Positions 25,888-35,595 of a DNA stretch of 64,000 nt are shown here, piece after piece (position 1 is the stretch's first letter; each line of letters begins with the position of its first letter). The position numbers and the translations under genes were made by a program. The notes below the pieces were generated by a model. That model saw only the letters and a list, made by a program, of their open reading frames with translations, searched no databases and was not told the DNA's origin. The stretch is from the NCBI RefSeq assembly GCF_047730075.1, contig NZ_CP159831.1:806001-870000 (forward strand), read 5' to 3'. This stretch comes from Njordibacter sp905182035. GTDB lineage: Bacteria > Pseudomonadota > Gammaproteobacteria > Pseudomonadales > Balneatricaceae.

Positions 25888-27316
25888 ATTCACCCCACCA
25901 AATCAATACACAATTCCGGAAATGCGACGCATCAAACGTATTCATTTTGTAGGTATTGGTGGTGTTGGAATGTGCGGTATCGCTGAAGTGTTGCTTAACC
26001 AAGGATACGAAATAAGTGGCTCTGATATAAAAGTAAGCCCAGTGACACAGCGATTGGCAAGTCAAGGTGCGCAGGTTTTTATAGGTCACCAAGATGCTAA
26101 TGTTCGTGGTGCTCACGTAGTCGTCGTGTCTACTGCCGTGGCCGAAGAAAATCCAGAGCTAGTGGCGGCGCGGGCGCATCGCATTCCTATTGTGCAAAGG
26201 GCACAAATGTTGGCTGAATTGATGCGCTACCGGCATGGTATTGCCGTTGCTGGTACCCATGGGAAAACTACCACCACTTCTTTGGTGGCTGCAATTTTGG
26301 CGGCGGGGGGGTTAGATCCCACTTTTGTTATCGGTGGCAAACTGACAAGCTCGGGAACGAATGCAAAACTAGGGGCGAGTTCTTACCTAGTTGCAGAAGC
26401 TGATGAAAGTGATGCGTCTTTTTTGCATCTACAGCCGTTAACTTCTATTGTCACCAATATCGATGCCGACCATATGTCCACCTATGAAGGAGACTTTAAC
26501 CGGTTAAAGAAAACCTTTGTTGAATTCTTGCACAACCTTCCGTTTTATGGCCTTGCCATCGTGTGTGTGGATGACCCGGTGGTATGGGAAATATTACCCC
26601 AAGTGAGTCGGCCCTTAATGACCTATGGTTTTGACGAAAACGCTGATGTAAAAGCCATCAACCTTCACCAAAAAGGCATGGTTACTTCGTTTACCGTGTG
26701 TAGACAAGGTCATAAGGACCTAGATATCTCCCTCAATATGCCCGGTAAACACAATGTCCAAAATGCCCTAGCAGCCATCGCAGTTGCTACAGATTTAGAA
26801 GTTGGGGACGAGCATATTGTCAGTGGGTTAAATGAATTCTCAGGTGTCGGTCGACGTTTCCAGGTGTTAGGTGATTACCCAGCACAGCAGGGCACTGCAA
26901 CCTTAGTGGATGATTATGGGCACCATCCCCGAGAAGTGTCGGCAACCATTGATGCTATTCGTGCGGGTTGGTCAGGTCGTCGGTTAGTGATGGTGTACCA
27001 GCCCCATCGATATTCTCGAACACGAGATTTATATGAAGACTTTGTGGATGTGTTATCACGTGTAGATATATTGGTTTTATTGGATATTTATCCTGCAGGA
27101 GAAGAGCCGATCAACGGTGCCGATGGCCGTAGTTTGTGCCGCAGTATTCGATCAAGGGGCCAAGTAGATCCAATATTCGTAGAGCGTGGAGCCGCTGTAG
27201 CACCTGTGTTAGAAAATATTTTGTGCGACGGTGATCTATTATTAACTCAAGGCGCCGGTGATATTGGACAAATTTCCCGGGCACTGCTTGACAAAATACA
27301 ACAAGAAGACAGCTAA
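25880..27316 (+). CDS. murC: UDP-MurNAc:L-Ala ligase MurC
   Basis: A 478-residue Mur ligase starting the stem peptide. Nucleotide loop HFVGIGGVGMCGIAEVL, ATP loop AGTHGKTTTTSL, EADESDASFL and DDYGHHPREV are typical. The start is GTG 25880 with GGAG 7 bases upstream; TTG 25874 is in frame but too near that site. The conserved PEMRRIKRIHFVG needs about 14 residues before it, as in E. coli, which supports this start. Overlaps murG by eight bases. Confidence 0.96.
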   Translation: MVKFTPPNQYTIPEMRRIKRIHFVGIGGVGMCGIAEVLLNQGYEISGSDIKVSPVTQRLASQGAQVFIGHQDANVRGAHVVVVSTAVAEENPELVAARAHRIPIVQRAQMLAELMRYRHGIAVAGTHGKTTTTSLVAAILAAGGLDPTFVIGGKLTSSGTNAKLGASSYLVAEADESDASFLHLQPLTSIVTNIDADHMSTYEGDFNRLKKTFVEFLHNLPFYGLAIVCVDDPVVWEILPQVSRPLMTYGFDENADVKAINLHQKGMVTSFTVCRQGHKDLDISLNMPGKHNVQNALAAIAVATDLEVGDEHIVSGLNEFSGVGRRFQVLGDYPAQQGTATLVDDYGHHPREVSATIDAIRAGWSGRRLVMVYQPHRYSRTRDLYEDFVDVLSRVDILVLLDIYPAGEEPINGADGRSLCRSIRSRGQVDPIFVERGAAVAPVLENILCDGDLLLTQGAGDIGQISRALLDKIQQEDS

Positions 27317-28294
27317 ATGACAAATATCAATCTGTCCCAGAGTTGGGCGCACTTGCTCAAGGTACCCAAGGCCCGTATTGCGGTTATTTATGGTGGAACT
27401 TCGGCTGAACGCGAAATTTCTTTGATGAGTGGCAAGCAAGTTTTGGGTCACTTACAAAGTGCCGGTGTGAATGCCTTTGGTCTAGACTTAGGTGCCGATG
27501 GCCAAGATCAGGTGACTCAACTACAGCAGGCTGGTATGGATGCGGCGTTTATCATCCTTCATGGCCGTGGCGGTGAGGATGGAACGCTTCAAGGTGTACT
27601 TGAATTTATGGCAGTGCCTTACACAGGTTGTGACGTTCTAGCCTCTAGTTTGGGCATGAATAAGCTCATGACCAAATTGGTTTGGTTAGCGCAAGGGTTG
27701 AGAACTCCAGCCTATGAAGTTCTAAATGATGCGAGCAATTGGGCAGAGGTTGCCAAACGTCTTGGATTGCCTTTGGTGGTTAAGCCGGTTCATGAAGGGT
27801 CAAGCTTAGGAATTAATATCGTTGATTCTGCCGCAACCTTAGAGTGGGCATATCAAGATGCAGCAGAATATGACCGTGAAGTGATGGCAGAGCAATTTAT
27901 CGACGGTGATGAGTACACGGTGCCTATACTCAATGACCTTTCTTTGCCGGCCATTCGTCTAGAAACAGATAATGCGTTTTACGACCTACAAGCCAAATAT
28001 TACTCCGATAAGACACGTTATTTGTTCGACAACCCAATGACGCGAACACAGCAGCAGAGTATGCAGGACGAGTGCCGCTGCGCGTTTCAAGTGTTAGGTT
28101 GTCGAGATTGGGGACGCATCGATGTGATGCGTGATAAGCAGGGGCGAAATTGGTTGTTAGAAGTGAATACCACGCCAGGTATGACCAGTCACAGTTTGGT
28201 ACCTATGGCTGCGGAAGCGGCGGGGCTGAACTTTGCGCAATTAACCCTAGTTATTTTGAATTTAGCGTTGGCTCGAGCGAAGGCTGGGAGATGA
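27317..28294 (+). CDS. ddl: D-alanine-D-alanine ligase
   Basis: A 325-residue ATP-grasp enzyme making D-Ala-D-Ala for MurF. Start of the fold VIYGGTSAEREISLMSG, HGRGGEDGTLQG, the ATP-grasp lysine region VVKPVHEGSSLGI, and EVNTTPGMTSHSLVP with its metal ligands are present. The active-site region reads as the D-Ala type (conserved Tyr in KYYSDKTRY). It directly abuts murC and overlaps ftsQ, the standard dcw place of ddlB. Confidence 0.97.
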   Translation: MTNINLSQSWAHLLKVPKARIAVIYGGTSAEREISLMSGKQVLGHLQSAGVNAFGLDLGADGQDQVTQLQQAGMDAAFIILHGRGGEDGTLQGVLEFMAVPYTGCDVLASSLGMNKLMTKLVWLAQGLRTPAYEVLNDASNWAEVAKRLGLPLVVKPVHEGSSLGINIVDSAATLEWAYQDAAEYDREVMAEQFIDGDEYTVPILNDLSLPAIRLETDNAFYDLQAKYYSDKTRYLFDNPMTRTQQQSMQDECRCAFQVLGCRDWGRIDVMRDKQGRNWLLEVNTTPGMTSHSLVPMAAEAAGLNFAQLTLVILNLALARAKAGR

Positions 28295-28296
28295 CG

Positions 28297-29019
28297 ATGT
28301 CTGACGGGGCGCAAACAGTACATTGGAGTTGGAGTGCTAAGTTTCTGTTGGCACTGGTGCTAATGACAGCAGGACTGCTAACTTGGCAAGCCATTCAGCC
28401 CTGGTTGCAGCGTCCATTACAGCAAATTATTTTGCAAACAGATATACCGGCTTCGGAAAAAATAATATTACAGGCTCAACTAAATGCCCATTTGTCTGAT
28501 TCTTTTTTTGGAGCAGATTTACAACTTATTAGACAAGAGGTAGAGAGCCACTCCTGGGTTAATGGCGCCAAGGTTAGTCGTGTTTGGCCCAATAGGTTGA
28601 TGGTTGAGGCGCCACGGCAGATTTTCATGGCCCGCTGGCGAGGTGGTGGCTTCATCAACCATGAGGGTGATTTGGTGTTAGTGAATCCTAGTCAGGTGGT
28701 GGGCTTTGAACAGTTGCCGATGCTGGCAGGCCCTGAAGGCAGTGTATGGGCTATGAGCGAATTGTTTCGACAAATGAGTTGGTTGGTCGGGCGGGATGAT
28801 CTGACTATCGACCAACTGACTATGGCCCGCCGGGGAGCGGTTGAATTGCGCTTGCATAACAGTATTGTTTTAGTACTTGGACGCGACCAAGTATTGCCTA
28901 GATTACAGCGTTTAATGAAGGTCTATCATAGTCATTTTGTCGCTAAATCTAGCACTATTAAACGTATAGATGGTCGTTACCCTCATGGTGTATCTGTGGC
29001 GTGGAAAGAGGCCGGTTAA
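28297..29019 (+). CDS. ftsQ: Cell division protein FtsQ
   Basis: About 240 residues: short cytoplasmic N-terminus, one membrane helix (about 15-35), a POTRA domain (QIILQTDIPASEK...HSWVNGAKVSRVWPNRLMVEA) and the FtsQ/DivIB domain (EVELRL-like AVELRLHNSIVLVLGRD and IKRIDGRYPHGVSVAWK at the end). I use ATG 28297 because GGGAG ends 6 bases before it; ATG 28291, overlapping the ddl stop, touches that site. Confidence 0.94.
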   Translation: MSDGAQTVHWSWSAKFLLALVLMTAGLLTWQAIQPWLQRPLQQIILQTDIPASEKIILQAQLNAHLSDSFFGADLQLIRQEVESHSWVNGAKVSRVWPNRLMVEAPRQIFMARWRGGGFINHEGDLVLVNPSQVVGFEQLPMLAGPEGSVWAMSELFRQMSWLVGRDDLTIDQLTMARRGAVELRLHNSIVLVLGRDQVLPRLQRLMKVYHSHFVAKSSTIKRIDGRYPHGVSVAWKEAG

Positions 29020-29159
29020 AGGCGATAATTTGGCTGCTAAATTGGCGCTAATTTGCTCGATTAATCCACCACTTAGAGGGCAAAGTGTGGGATAATTACA
29101 CAATATTTAAATGGCTTGTTTTGGCCACTTGAAACACACATAAATAAGGGAAGATTTGG

Positions 29160-30407
29160 GTGGTAGACACAGCAATAAAACCCATGGTGGTTGGGTTGGA
29201 TATTGGCACTTCTAAGGTGGTCGCTATGGTGGCGGAACTTGGTGATGATAGTCAATTACAAGTTGTGGGAATTGGAGCGCAAGCGTCTCGGGGTTTAAAG
29301 CGTGGCATTGTTGCTAATATTGAATTCACCGTGCTATCGGTAAAGCGAGCCATCGAAGAAGCTGAATTAATGGCTGACTGTAAGATTAACGCTGTTACCG
29401 TAGGTATTGGCGGTAATCATATTAGTAGTATGAATTCTCACGGCATAGTAGCGATACAGGCTGGTGAAGTATCTGAGCTTGATTTGGAACGTGTGATCGA
29501 GGCGGCTAGGGCGGTAGCGATCCCAACTGATCAAAGAATTTTGCATATTTTGCCGCAAGAGTATGTGATTGACGGTCAGGAGGGTATCCAAGACCCTCTC
29601 GGTATGGCCGGTGTGCGGCTGGAAGCAAAAGTACATATTGTGACTTGCGCTCTTAATGTAGCGCAAAATATTGAAAAGTGCGTAAGTCGATGTGATTTGG
29701 TGTTGGAAAACATTGTTCTTAACGCTTTGGCATCTAGTTATGCTGTACTGACAGAAGATGAAAAAGAATTAGGTGTTTGCTTAGTCGACATGGGTGGTGG
29801 CACCATCGAAGTTGCTGTGTTCACTGCTGGCGCCATTCGCCACACGGCAGTAATACCAGTAGCTGGTGATCAAGTGACCAACGACATTGCCATGGCGTTG
29901 CGCACACCAACCGTTCATGCGGAAGATGTAAAAGTAAGGTACGCCTGTGCGTTGGCACAGTTAACCGATTTATCGGAAAGTATTAAAGTGCCTAGTGTGG
30001 GTGATCGTCCCGCTAGAGACTTGTCTCGCCAAGCCTTAGCTGAAGTGGTAGAGCCGCGTTATGAAGAGCTGTACACCCTAGTTCAATCGGAATTAAGGCG
30101 CAGTGGTTACGAAGATTTGATTGCAGCGGGTATGGTGTTAACGGGTGGTACGGCGCAGATGGAAGGTGCAGTAGAGTTGGCGGAAGAGATTTTTCATATG
30201 CCAGTGCGCTTAGCCAAGCCGCATAAAGCGCAGGGGCCTAGTGGATTGTTGGATAATCCAACGTATTCCACCTGTGTTGGGTTGTTAAATTATGCTCAAC
30301 AGGCAGGACCTTCTGCCCAGGTAAAGTTGGCTAATAGGATGGCTTTGGGGTTTGAAGCTAGTCAATGGCTGCTCAAGGCTAAAACTTGGGTAAAATCAAA
30401 TTTTTAA
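29160..30407 (+). CDS. ftsA: Cell division protein FtsA
   Basis: A 415-residue actin-fold ATPase that tethers FtsZ to the membrane. GLDIGTSKVVAMVAE (phosphate 1), the 1C domain with GNHISSMNSHG, VDMGGGTIEVAVF (phosphate 2), TGGTAQMEG (adenosine), and a C-terminal amphipathic targeting helix (SQWLLKAKTWVKSNF). GTG 29160 with AAGGGAAG upstream; no ATG fits. The 140-base gap after ftsQ could hold an internal promoter. Confidence 0.96.
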   Translation: MVDTAIKPMVVGLDIGTSKVVAMVAELGDDSQLQVVGIGAQASRGLKRGIVANIEFTVLSVKRAIEEAELMADCKINAVTVGIGGNHISSMNSHGIVAIQAGEVSELDLERVIEAARAVAIPTDQRILHILPQEYVIDGQEGIQDPLGMAGVRLEAKVHIVTCALNVAQNIEKCVSRCDLVLENIVLNALASSYAVLTEDEKELGVCLVDMGGGTIEVAVFTAGAIRHTAVIPVAGDQVTNDIAMALRTPTVHAEDVKVRYACALAQLTDLSESIKVPSVGDRPARDLSRQALAEVVEPRYEELYTLVQSELRRSGYEDLIAAGMVLTGGTAQMEGAVELAEEIFHMPVRLAKPHKAQGPSGLLDNPTYSTCVGLLNYAQQAGPSAQVKLANRMALGFEASQWLLKAKTWVKSNF

Positions 30408-30500
30408 CGATAAGTCACCCAGGTGGATGTCGATAGTGAAGTCTGATAAACGATAGGACTCGTTATTAGAAAAACAATAAAATAGACTAGGAGCAAGGCG

Positions 30501-31667
30501 ATGTACGAATTAGTCGATAACGTGCCGCAAAATGCAGTCATTAAAGTGATTGGTGTAGGCGGTGGCGGTGGTAATGCTGTAAGTCATATGTTGTCTAGTG
30601 AAATAGACGGCGTTGAATTTATTTGTGCCAACACTGACGCTCAAGCCCTTAGAGGTATGGAGGCTCGATCGGTGGTTCAACTAGGCGCTCAAATCACTAA
30701 AGGTTTGGGAGCTGGAGCTAATCCTAATGTTGGCCGCGAAGCTGCCATCGAAGACCGCGAGCAGATTGAAAGTATTCTGCAAGGCGCTGATATGGTCTTT
30801 ATTACCGCAGGTATGGGTGGCGGAACGGGTACCGGAGCTGCACCAATCGTGGCTGAAGTGGCTCGTGAAATGGGTATTTTAACGGTTGCTGTTGTGACCA
30901 AGCCATTCCCATTTGAGGGACGTAAACGTATGGCTATCGCAGAGCAGGGCCTTAAAGAATTGGCGGAACACGTAGATTCATTGATCACTATACCAAATGA
31001 AAAGCTGCTGCCTGTGTTGGGTAAGAACTGTAGTTTACTGACGGCTTTTAGTACCGCAAACGATGTGCTTTTAGGTGCAGTACAAGGCATTGCCGACCTA
31101 ATTACTCGGCCTGGTATGATCAACGTAGATTTTGCTGACGTACGTACGGTAATGTCCGAAATGGGCATGGCCATGATGGGCACTGGCGTGGCGCGAGGTG
31201 AAGACCGAGCCCGTGAAGCTGCAGAAGCTGCGGTACGCAGTCCGCTGCTAGAAGATGTTGACTTGCGAGGTGCAAAAGGCATTTTGGTCAATATTACAGC
31301 CGGACTAGACATGAATTTGGGTGAGTTCTCAGAAGTCGGTAATACTATAGAAGAGTTCGCGTCAGACAATGCCACCGTGGTTATTGGTACGGTGATTGAT
31401 CCTGAATTGTCTGATGAGCTAAAAGTAACGGTTGTTGCTACAGGTCTAGGCTACGGTTATACACAACAGATTGAACCAACGGTGAAAGCTGTGGTCAATA
31501 ATACTATGAGACGTCCTACGGTCGATCAAATGGAATTGCCAACTGTTAAAGATGCGTTAGTTGGTGATGCACGTACGAGTGGCTCGGCGACGGATGCTGA
31601 TAGTAGTTCTGAAGGCGATATTGATTATTTGGATATCCCTGCTTTTTTGCGGCGTCAAGCTGATTAA
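30501..31667 (+). CDS. ftsZ: Cell division GTPase FtsZ
   Basis: A 388-residue tubulin homologue. Tubulin signature GGGTGTGAAP, GVGGGGGNAV loop, NVDFADVRTVM, and the conserved C-terminal peptide DYLDIPAFLRRQAD that binds FtsA and ZipA. An 80-residue or shorter disordered linker precedes the peptide. AGGAG lies before ATG 30501. A weak hairpin (TAAGAC/GTCTTA, 31665-31680) covers the stop codon. Confidence 0.98.
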   Translation: MYELVDNVPQNAVIKVIGVGGGGGNAVSHMLSSEIDGVEFICANTDAQALRGMEARSVVQLGAQITKGLGAGANPNVGREAAIEDREQIESILQGADMVFITAGMGGGTGTGAAPIVAEVAREMGILTVAVVTKPFPFEGRKRMAIAEQGLKELAEHVDSLITIPNEKLLPVLGKNCSLLTAFSTANDVLLGAVQGIADLITRPGMINVDFADVRTVMSEMGMAMMGTGVARGEDRAREAAEAAVRSPLLEDVDLRGAKGILVNITAGLDMNLGEFSEVGNTIEEFASDNATVVIGTVIDPELSDELKVTVVATGLGYGYTQQIEPTVKAVVNNTMRRPTVDQMELPTVKDALVGDARTSGSATDADSSSEGDIDYLDIPAFLRRQAD

Positions 31668-31783
31668 GACTTAGGTCTTAGATGCTGGCGCTTTTTACCT
31701 GTAATGGGGGTCTTGTCACCGCCAGAGACAGATTTTTTGTGCTACAATACTCGGCTATCCCCGAGTGCAGGGTTTAGGACATT

Positions 31784-32698
31784 ATGGTCAAACAGCGTAC
31801 ATTAAAAAATATTATTAGAGCCACAGGCATTGGTATTCATACGGGTAAAAAAGTTTACCTCACATTGAAACCTGCTTTGGCTAATGTTGGCATCGTATTT
31901 TGCCGAACTGATCTCGATCCTGTGGTGTCCATCGCTGCCACGGCGGCTAACGTGGGAGACACCACGCTATCTACAAATCTAGTGCAAGATGGCGTACGGG
32001 TTTGCACCGTCGAACATCTTCTATCGGCCTTTGCAGGTCTTGGTATAGATAACGCATACGTAGAGCTAAGCAGCGAAGAAGTGCCCATTATGGATGGCAG
32101 TGCGGCACCATTTATCTTCTTGTTACAGTCTGCTGGTGTTGAAGAGCAGAATGCTCCAAAAAAATTCATTCGTATTAAAAAGACTATCATTGTTACTCAA
32201 GACGACAAAAAAGCGTCATTAGAGCCGTTTAACGGTTTTCAGGTGGGTTTTACCATCGACTTTGATCATCCACTTTTTGAAAGTCGAAACTGCACCACCC
32301 ATTTAGACTTTTCGAGTACGTCTTATGTGAAAGAAGTGAGTCGAGCACGTACCTTTGGCTTTATGAAAGACTTTGAATACCTTAGGTCCAAAAATTTAGC
32401 GTTAGGTGGTAGTTTAGATAATGCCATCGCGGTAGATGATTATCGTGTACTTAATGAAGATGGCCTCCGTTATCAAGACGAATTTGTTAAACACAAGGTA
32501 TTGGACGCGGTAGGCGATATGTACCTGTTGGGCCTTAGTCTCATTGGCAAGTTCCAAGGTCATAAGTCAGGTCATGGCTTAAATCACATGTTGTTACGTG
32601 AGTTATTGGCGCAAGAGGATGCGTGGGAAGTGGTTACATTCGACGATGAGGCAGACTCACCTATTGCTTATATGAGCCCGGCCGCAGCCGCAGCCTAA
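31784..32698 (+). CDS. lpxC: UDP-3-O-acyl-GlcNAc deacetylase LpxC
   Basis: The committed step of lipid A synthesis; a 304-residue zinc enzyme. HLLSAFAGLGIDN with the first zinc His, HKVLDAVGDMYLLG (zinc His and Asp) and the catalytic HKSGHGLNH. Length matches E. coli (305). Last gene of the dcw run, with TACAAT (31743-31748) in front of it, suggesting its own promoter, and a strong terminator behind. FtsH control of its stability is known in E. coli; an alanine-rich C-terminal end (AAAAA) is present here too. Confidence 0.98.
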   Translation: MVKQRTLKNIIRATGIGIHTGKKVYLTLKPALANVGIVFCRTDLDPVVSIAATAANVGDTTLSTNLVQDGVRVCTVEHLLSAFAGLGIDNAYVELSSEEVPIMDGSAAPFIFLLQSAGVEEQNAPKKFIRIKKTIIVTQDDKKASLEPFNGFQVGFTIDFDHPLFESRNCTTHLDFSSTSYVKEVSRARTFGFMKDFEYLRSKNLALGGSLDNAIAVDDYRVLNEDGLRYQDEFVKHKVLDAVGDMYLLGLSLIGKFQGHKSGHGLNHMLLRELLAQEDAWEVVTFDDEADSPIAYMSPAAAAA

Positions 32699-32711
32699 TA
32701 AACAACAACGA

Positions 32712-32745
32712 AAAAGCTGGTGTTCCTAAAGAACACCGGCTTTTC
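32712..32745 (+). terminator. Terminator of the dcw cluster after lpxC
   Basis: A 14-bp stem (32712-32725 with 32731-32744, one G-T pair) and 5-base loop CTAAA, ending in TTTT. The A-run on the left arm would also allow some termination in the other direction. Confidence 0.9.
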
Positions 32746-32855
32746 TACGTTTTAGGCCTTTGAAAATAGGCCTAAGACCCCATAGTAATAGAAGAGATCA
32801 TAAACGTCTCATTTATCCCTAACAAGCGCATGAGCGCATATAAAAAGACAAGATA

Positions 32856-35567
32856 ATGGTACAGATTTTAAAATCACTTTTTGGCAGTAAAAATGATCGT
32901 GAAGTAAAGCGATTTAATAAAATTGTAAGTAAGGTCAATGGCTTAGAGAAAACTGTGCAGCCTTTGTCTGATGCTGATCTAGCAGCTAAACGAGTAGAAT
33001 TTAACCTGCGTTTTGAGGCTGGCGAAAGTTTAGATCAATTATTACCTGAAGCATTTGCTGTCTGCCGAGAGGCCTCGATCCGGTTTATGGAGTTACGTCA
33101 CTTTGACGTACAAATGATTGGAGGCATGGCTTTACACCAAGGCAAAGTGGCTGAAATGCGCACCGGTGAAGGTAAAACCTTAGTGGCCACGTTGGCGGTT
33201 TACCTCAATGCTATTCCAGCTAACGGTGTACATGTAGTCACAGTAAATGACTACCTAGCCCAGCGTGATGGTGAGTGGATGCGTCCTATATATGAAGGCC
33301 TTGGCTTATCCGTGGGTATCATATTGTCTGGCCAAGACAGTTCCGTCAAACGTGTTGCCTATGCCTGTGATGTTACCTACGGCACCAATAATGAATTTGG
33401 ATTTGATTACCTACGTGACAACATGGCATTTAGTGCTGTGGATAAGGTACAACGACCTCTTAACTTTGCCATTGTTGACGAAGTGGACTCTATACTGATC
33501 GATGAAGCCCGCACACCCTTAATTATTTCTGGGCCCGTTGAAGATAACACTCAAATGTACATTACCGTCAATGGTTTGGTGCCTCTACTCGAAATTCAAC
33601 CAAAAGTTGAAGGTGATGAAGATCCCACTGGCCATTACACCTACGATGAATCCCACAAGACTATAGAGCTCACAGAAGCAGGTCACCAATTTGTTGAAGA
33701 GCTATTGGTTGGCGCTGAGCTACTGGCAGCCGGCGAAAGTCTTTATGCAGCTACTAATCTAACACTGTTACATCACGTACATGCCGGACTCAAAGCTCTC
33801 GTTATATTCTCTCGCAATGTAGATTACATCGTTCAAGACGACCAAATTGTTATTGTTGATGAACATACGGGCCGCACGATGCCCGGTCGCCGGTGGTCAG
33901 AAGGCATTCACCAAGCCATCGAAGCTAAAGAAGGCGTCACCATTCAAAAAGAAAGCCAAACTATGGCTTCTACCACTTTCCAGAACTACTTTCGTTTGTA
34001 CGACAAGCTTGCTGGTATGACTGGTACTGCCGATACCGAAGCATTTGAACTACATCAGATATACGATTTAGATGTGTTAGTGATCCCTACTAACGTTGAT
34101 GTTAAACGTAAAGATATGAACGACCTTGTGTATCTAACAATGGCAGAAAAGTTTGACGCTATTATTGAAGACATTCGCCACTGCGTAAAACAACAGAGCC
34201 CAGTATTAGTGGGTACTGCGTCAATTGAAATGTCAGAAATGGTTTCCCAAGCGTTAACCAAAGCTGATGTTCCCCACAACGTACTCAACGCTAAGCAACA
34301 CGAACGCGAAGCCAGTATTATAGCAGAAGCAGGCCGCCCTGGTGCTGTCACTATTGCCACCAACATGGCAGGCCGTGGTACCGATATTGGTTTGGGTGGT
34401 AAGTTAGAAGTTGAGTTGGCCACCCTAGGTGAAAATGCCACCGATGCCGAAATACAAGCAGCTAAGGCAGACTGGCAAATACGTCACGATTTAGTATTAG
34501 CCGCCGGCGGACTTCACATTATCGGTACTGAGCGGCATGAGTCTCGCCGTATCGATAACCAATTGCGTGGTAGGGCTGGCCGTCAAGGTGACCCAGGTTC
34601 ATCACGTTTCTTCTTATCGTTAGAAGATAACTTACTGCGTATTTTTGCGCCAGAACGTATTAAAGGCCTAATGCAAAAATTAGGTATGGAAAAAGGCGAA
34701 GCTATCGAGCACCGCATGGTGTCAAACGCCATTGAAAAATCACAACGTAAAGTTGAAGGGCGTAACTTCGACATGCGTAAACAATTGCTTGAATATGATG
34801 ACGTGGCCAACGATCAGCGTACCGTGGTTTATGATCAACGCAACGAGTTAATGTCTACGGATGATATTGCAGACGTGATCACTAATGTTCGTGCTGAAGT
34901 AGTGGATAGTGCTATTGATAGTTTCATCGCCCCACAAAGTCTTGCAGAACAGTGGGATGTGAGTGGCCTAGAAACAGAACTTGAAAAGCAATTTGGTATG
35001 GCTTTGCCAGTCCAAGAATGGCTTGATGGTGATGACCGCCTTGAAGAGGAAGGTTTGCGTACACGAATTCAAACTCTACTGAGTGAGAGTTACCAGTCCA
35101 AAACTGAGGTAGTTGGAGCAGAAACTATCCGTGGTTTTGAAAAGCAGGTAATGCTGCAGGTGATCGATTCCCGCTGGAAAGAGCACTTAGCCACCATGGA
35201 TATGTTACGCCAGGGTATTCATCTACGTGGCTATGCACAAAAGAACCCTAAGCAGGAATATAAACGAGAATCCTTTGACCTGTTTCAGCAGCTGCTTTTT
35301 GCTATTAAAGAAGACGTTATTCGTATCTTGAGCCACGTACAAGTTAGGTCGCCAGCAGAAGTTGAAGCAGAAGAACGTCAAAAACGCGAACAGGCTCAAG
35401 CGGCGATGCAGTTCCGGCATGAACAAGCTCAGACCGCAGGTCAGCAGCAACAGCGTGAGGCAACCCCAAAAAATCCTGCAATACCCTCATTCAAGGTAGG
35501 TCGCAATGAGCCTTGTCCATGTGGTTCGGGGAAAAAATACAAGCAGTGTCATGGCAAACTTAGCTAG
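32856..35567 (+). CDS. secA: Preprotein translocase ATPase SecA
   Basis: A 903-residue motor that drives preproteins through SecYEG. Walker A MRTGEGKT, DEVDSILIDEARTP (Walker B region), TNMAGRGTDI and QLRGRAGRQGD helicase motifs, the preprotein-binding and helical scaffold domains, then a Gln-rich linker and the C-terminal zinc site CPCGSGKKYKQCHG that contacts SecB. All standard parts and length. Stands alone between the lpxC terminator and argJ. Confidence 0.98.
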   Translation: MVQILKSLFGSKNDREVKRFNKIVSKVNGLEKTVQPLSDADLAAKRVEFNLRFEAGESLDQLLPEAFAVCREASIRFMELRHFDVQMIGGMALHQGKVAEMRTGEGKTLVATLAVYLNAIPANGVHVVTVNDYLAQRDGEWMRPIYEGLGLSVGIILSGQDSSVKRVAYACDVTYGTNNEFGFDYLRDNMAFSAVDKVQRPLNFAIVDEVDSILIDEARTPLIISGPVEDNTQMYITVNGLVPLLEIQPKVEGDEDPTGHYTYDESHKTIELTEAGHQFVEELLVGAELLAAGESLYAATNLTLLHHVHAGLKALVIFSRNVDYIVQDDQIVIVDEHTGRTMPGRRWSEGIHQAIEAKEGVTIQKESQTMASTTFQNYFRLYDKLAGMTGTADTEAFELHQIYDLDVLVIPTNVDVKRKDMNDLVYLTMAEKFDAIIEDIRHCVKQQSPVLVGTASIEMSEMVSQALTKADVPHNVLNAKQHEREASIIAEAGRPGAVTIATNMAGRGTDIGLGGKLEVELATLGENATDAEIQAAKADWQIRHDLVLAAGGLHIIGTERHESRRIDNQLRGRAGRQGDPGSSRFFLSLEDNLLRIFAPERIKGLMQKLGMEKGEAIEHRMVSNAIEKSQRKVEGRNFDMRKQLLEYDDVANDQRTVVYDQRNELMSTDDIADVITNVRAEVVDSAIDSFIAPQSLAEQWDVSGLETELEKQFGMALPVQEWLDGDDRLEEEGLRTRIQTLLSESYQSKTEVVGAETIRGFEKQVMLQVIDSRWKEHLATMDMLRQGIHLRGYAQKNPKQEYKRESFDLFQQLLFAIKEDVIRILSHVQVRSPAEVEAEERQKREQAQAAMQFRHEQAQTAGQQQQREATPKNPAIPSFKVGRNEPCPCGSGKKYKQCHGKLS

Positions 35568-35595
35568 TTACAGATAATATACTAGGGACGAGATT

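Noticed and set aside
30689..31375. A 228-codon open frame antisense to ftsZ
   Set aside because: It mirrors the codon bias of ftsZ, has low-complexity composition and no homology; ftsZ on the other strand is certain.
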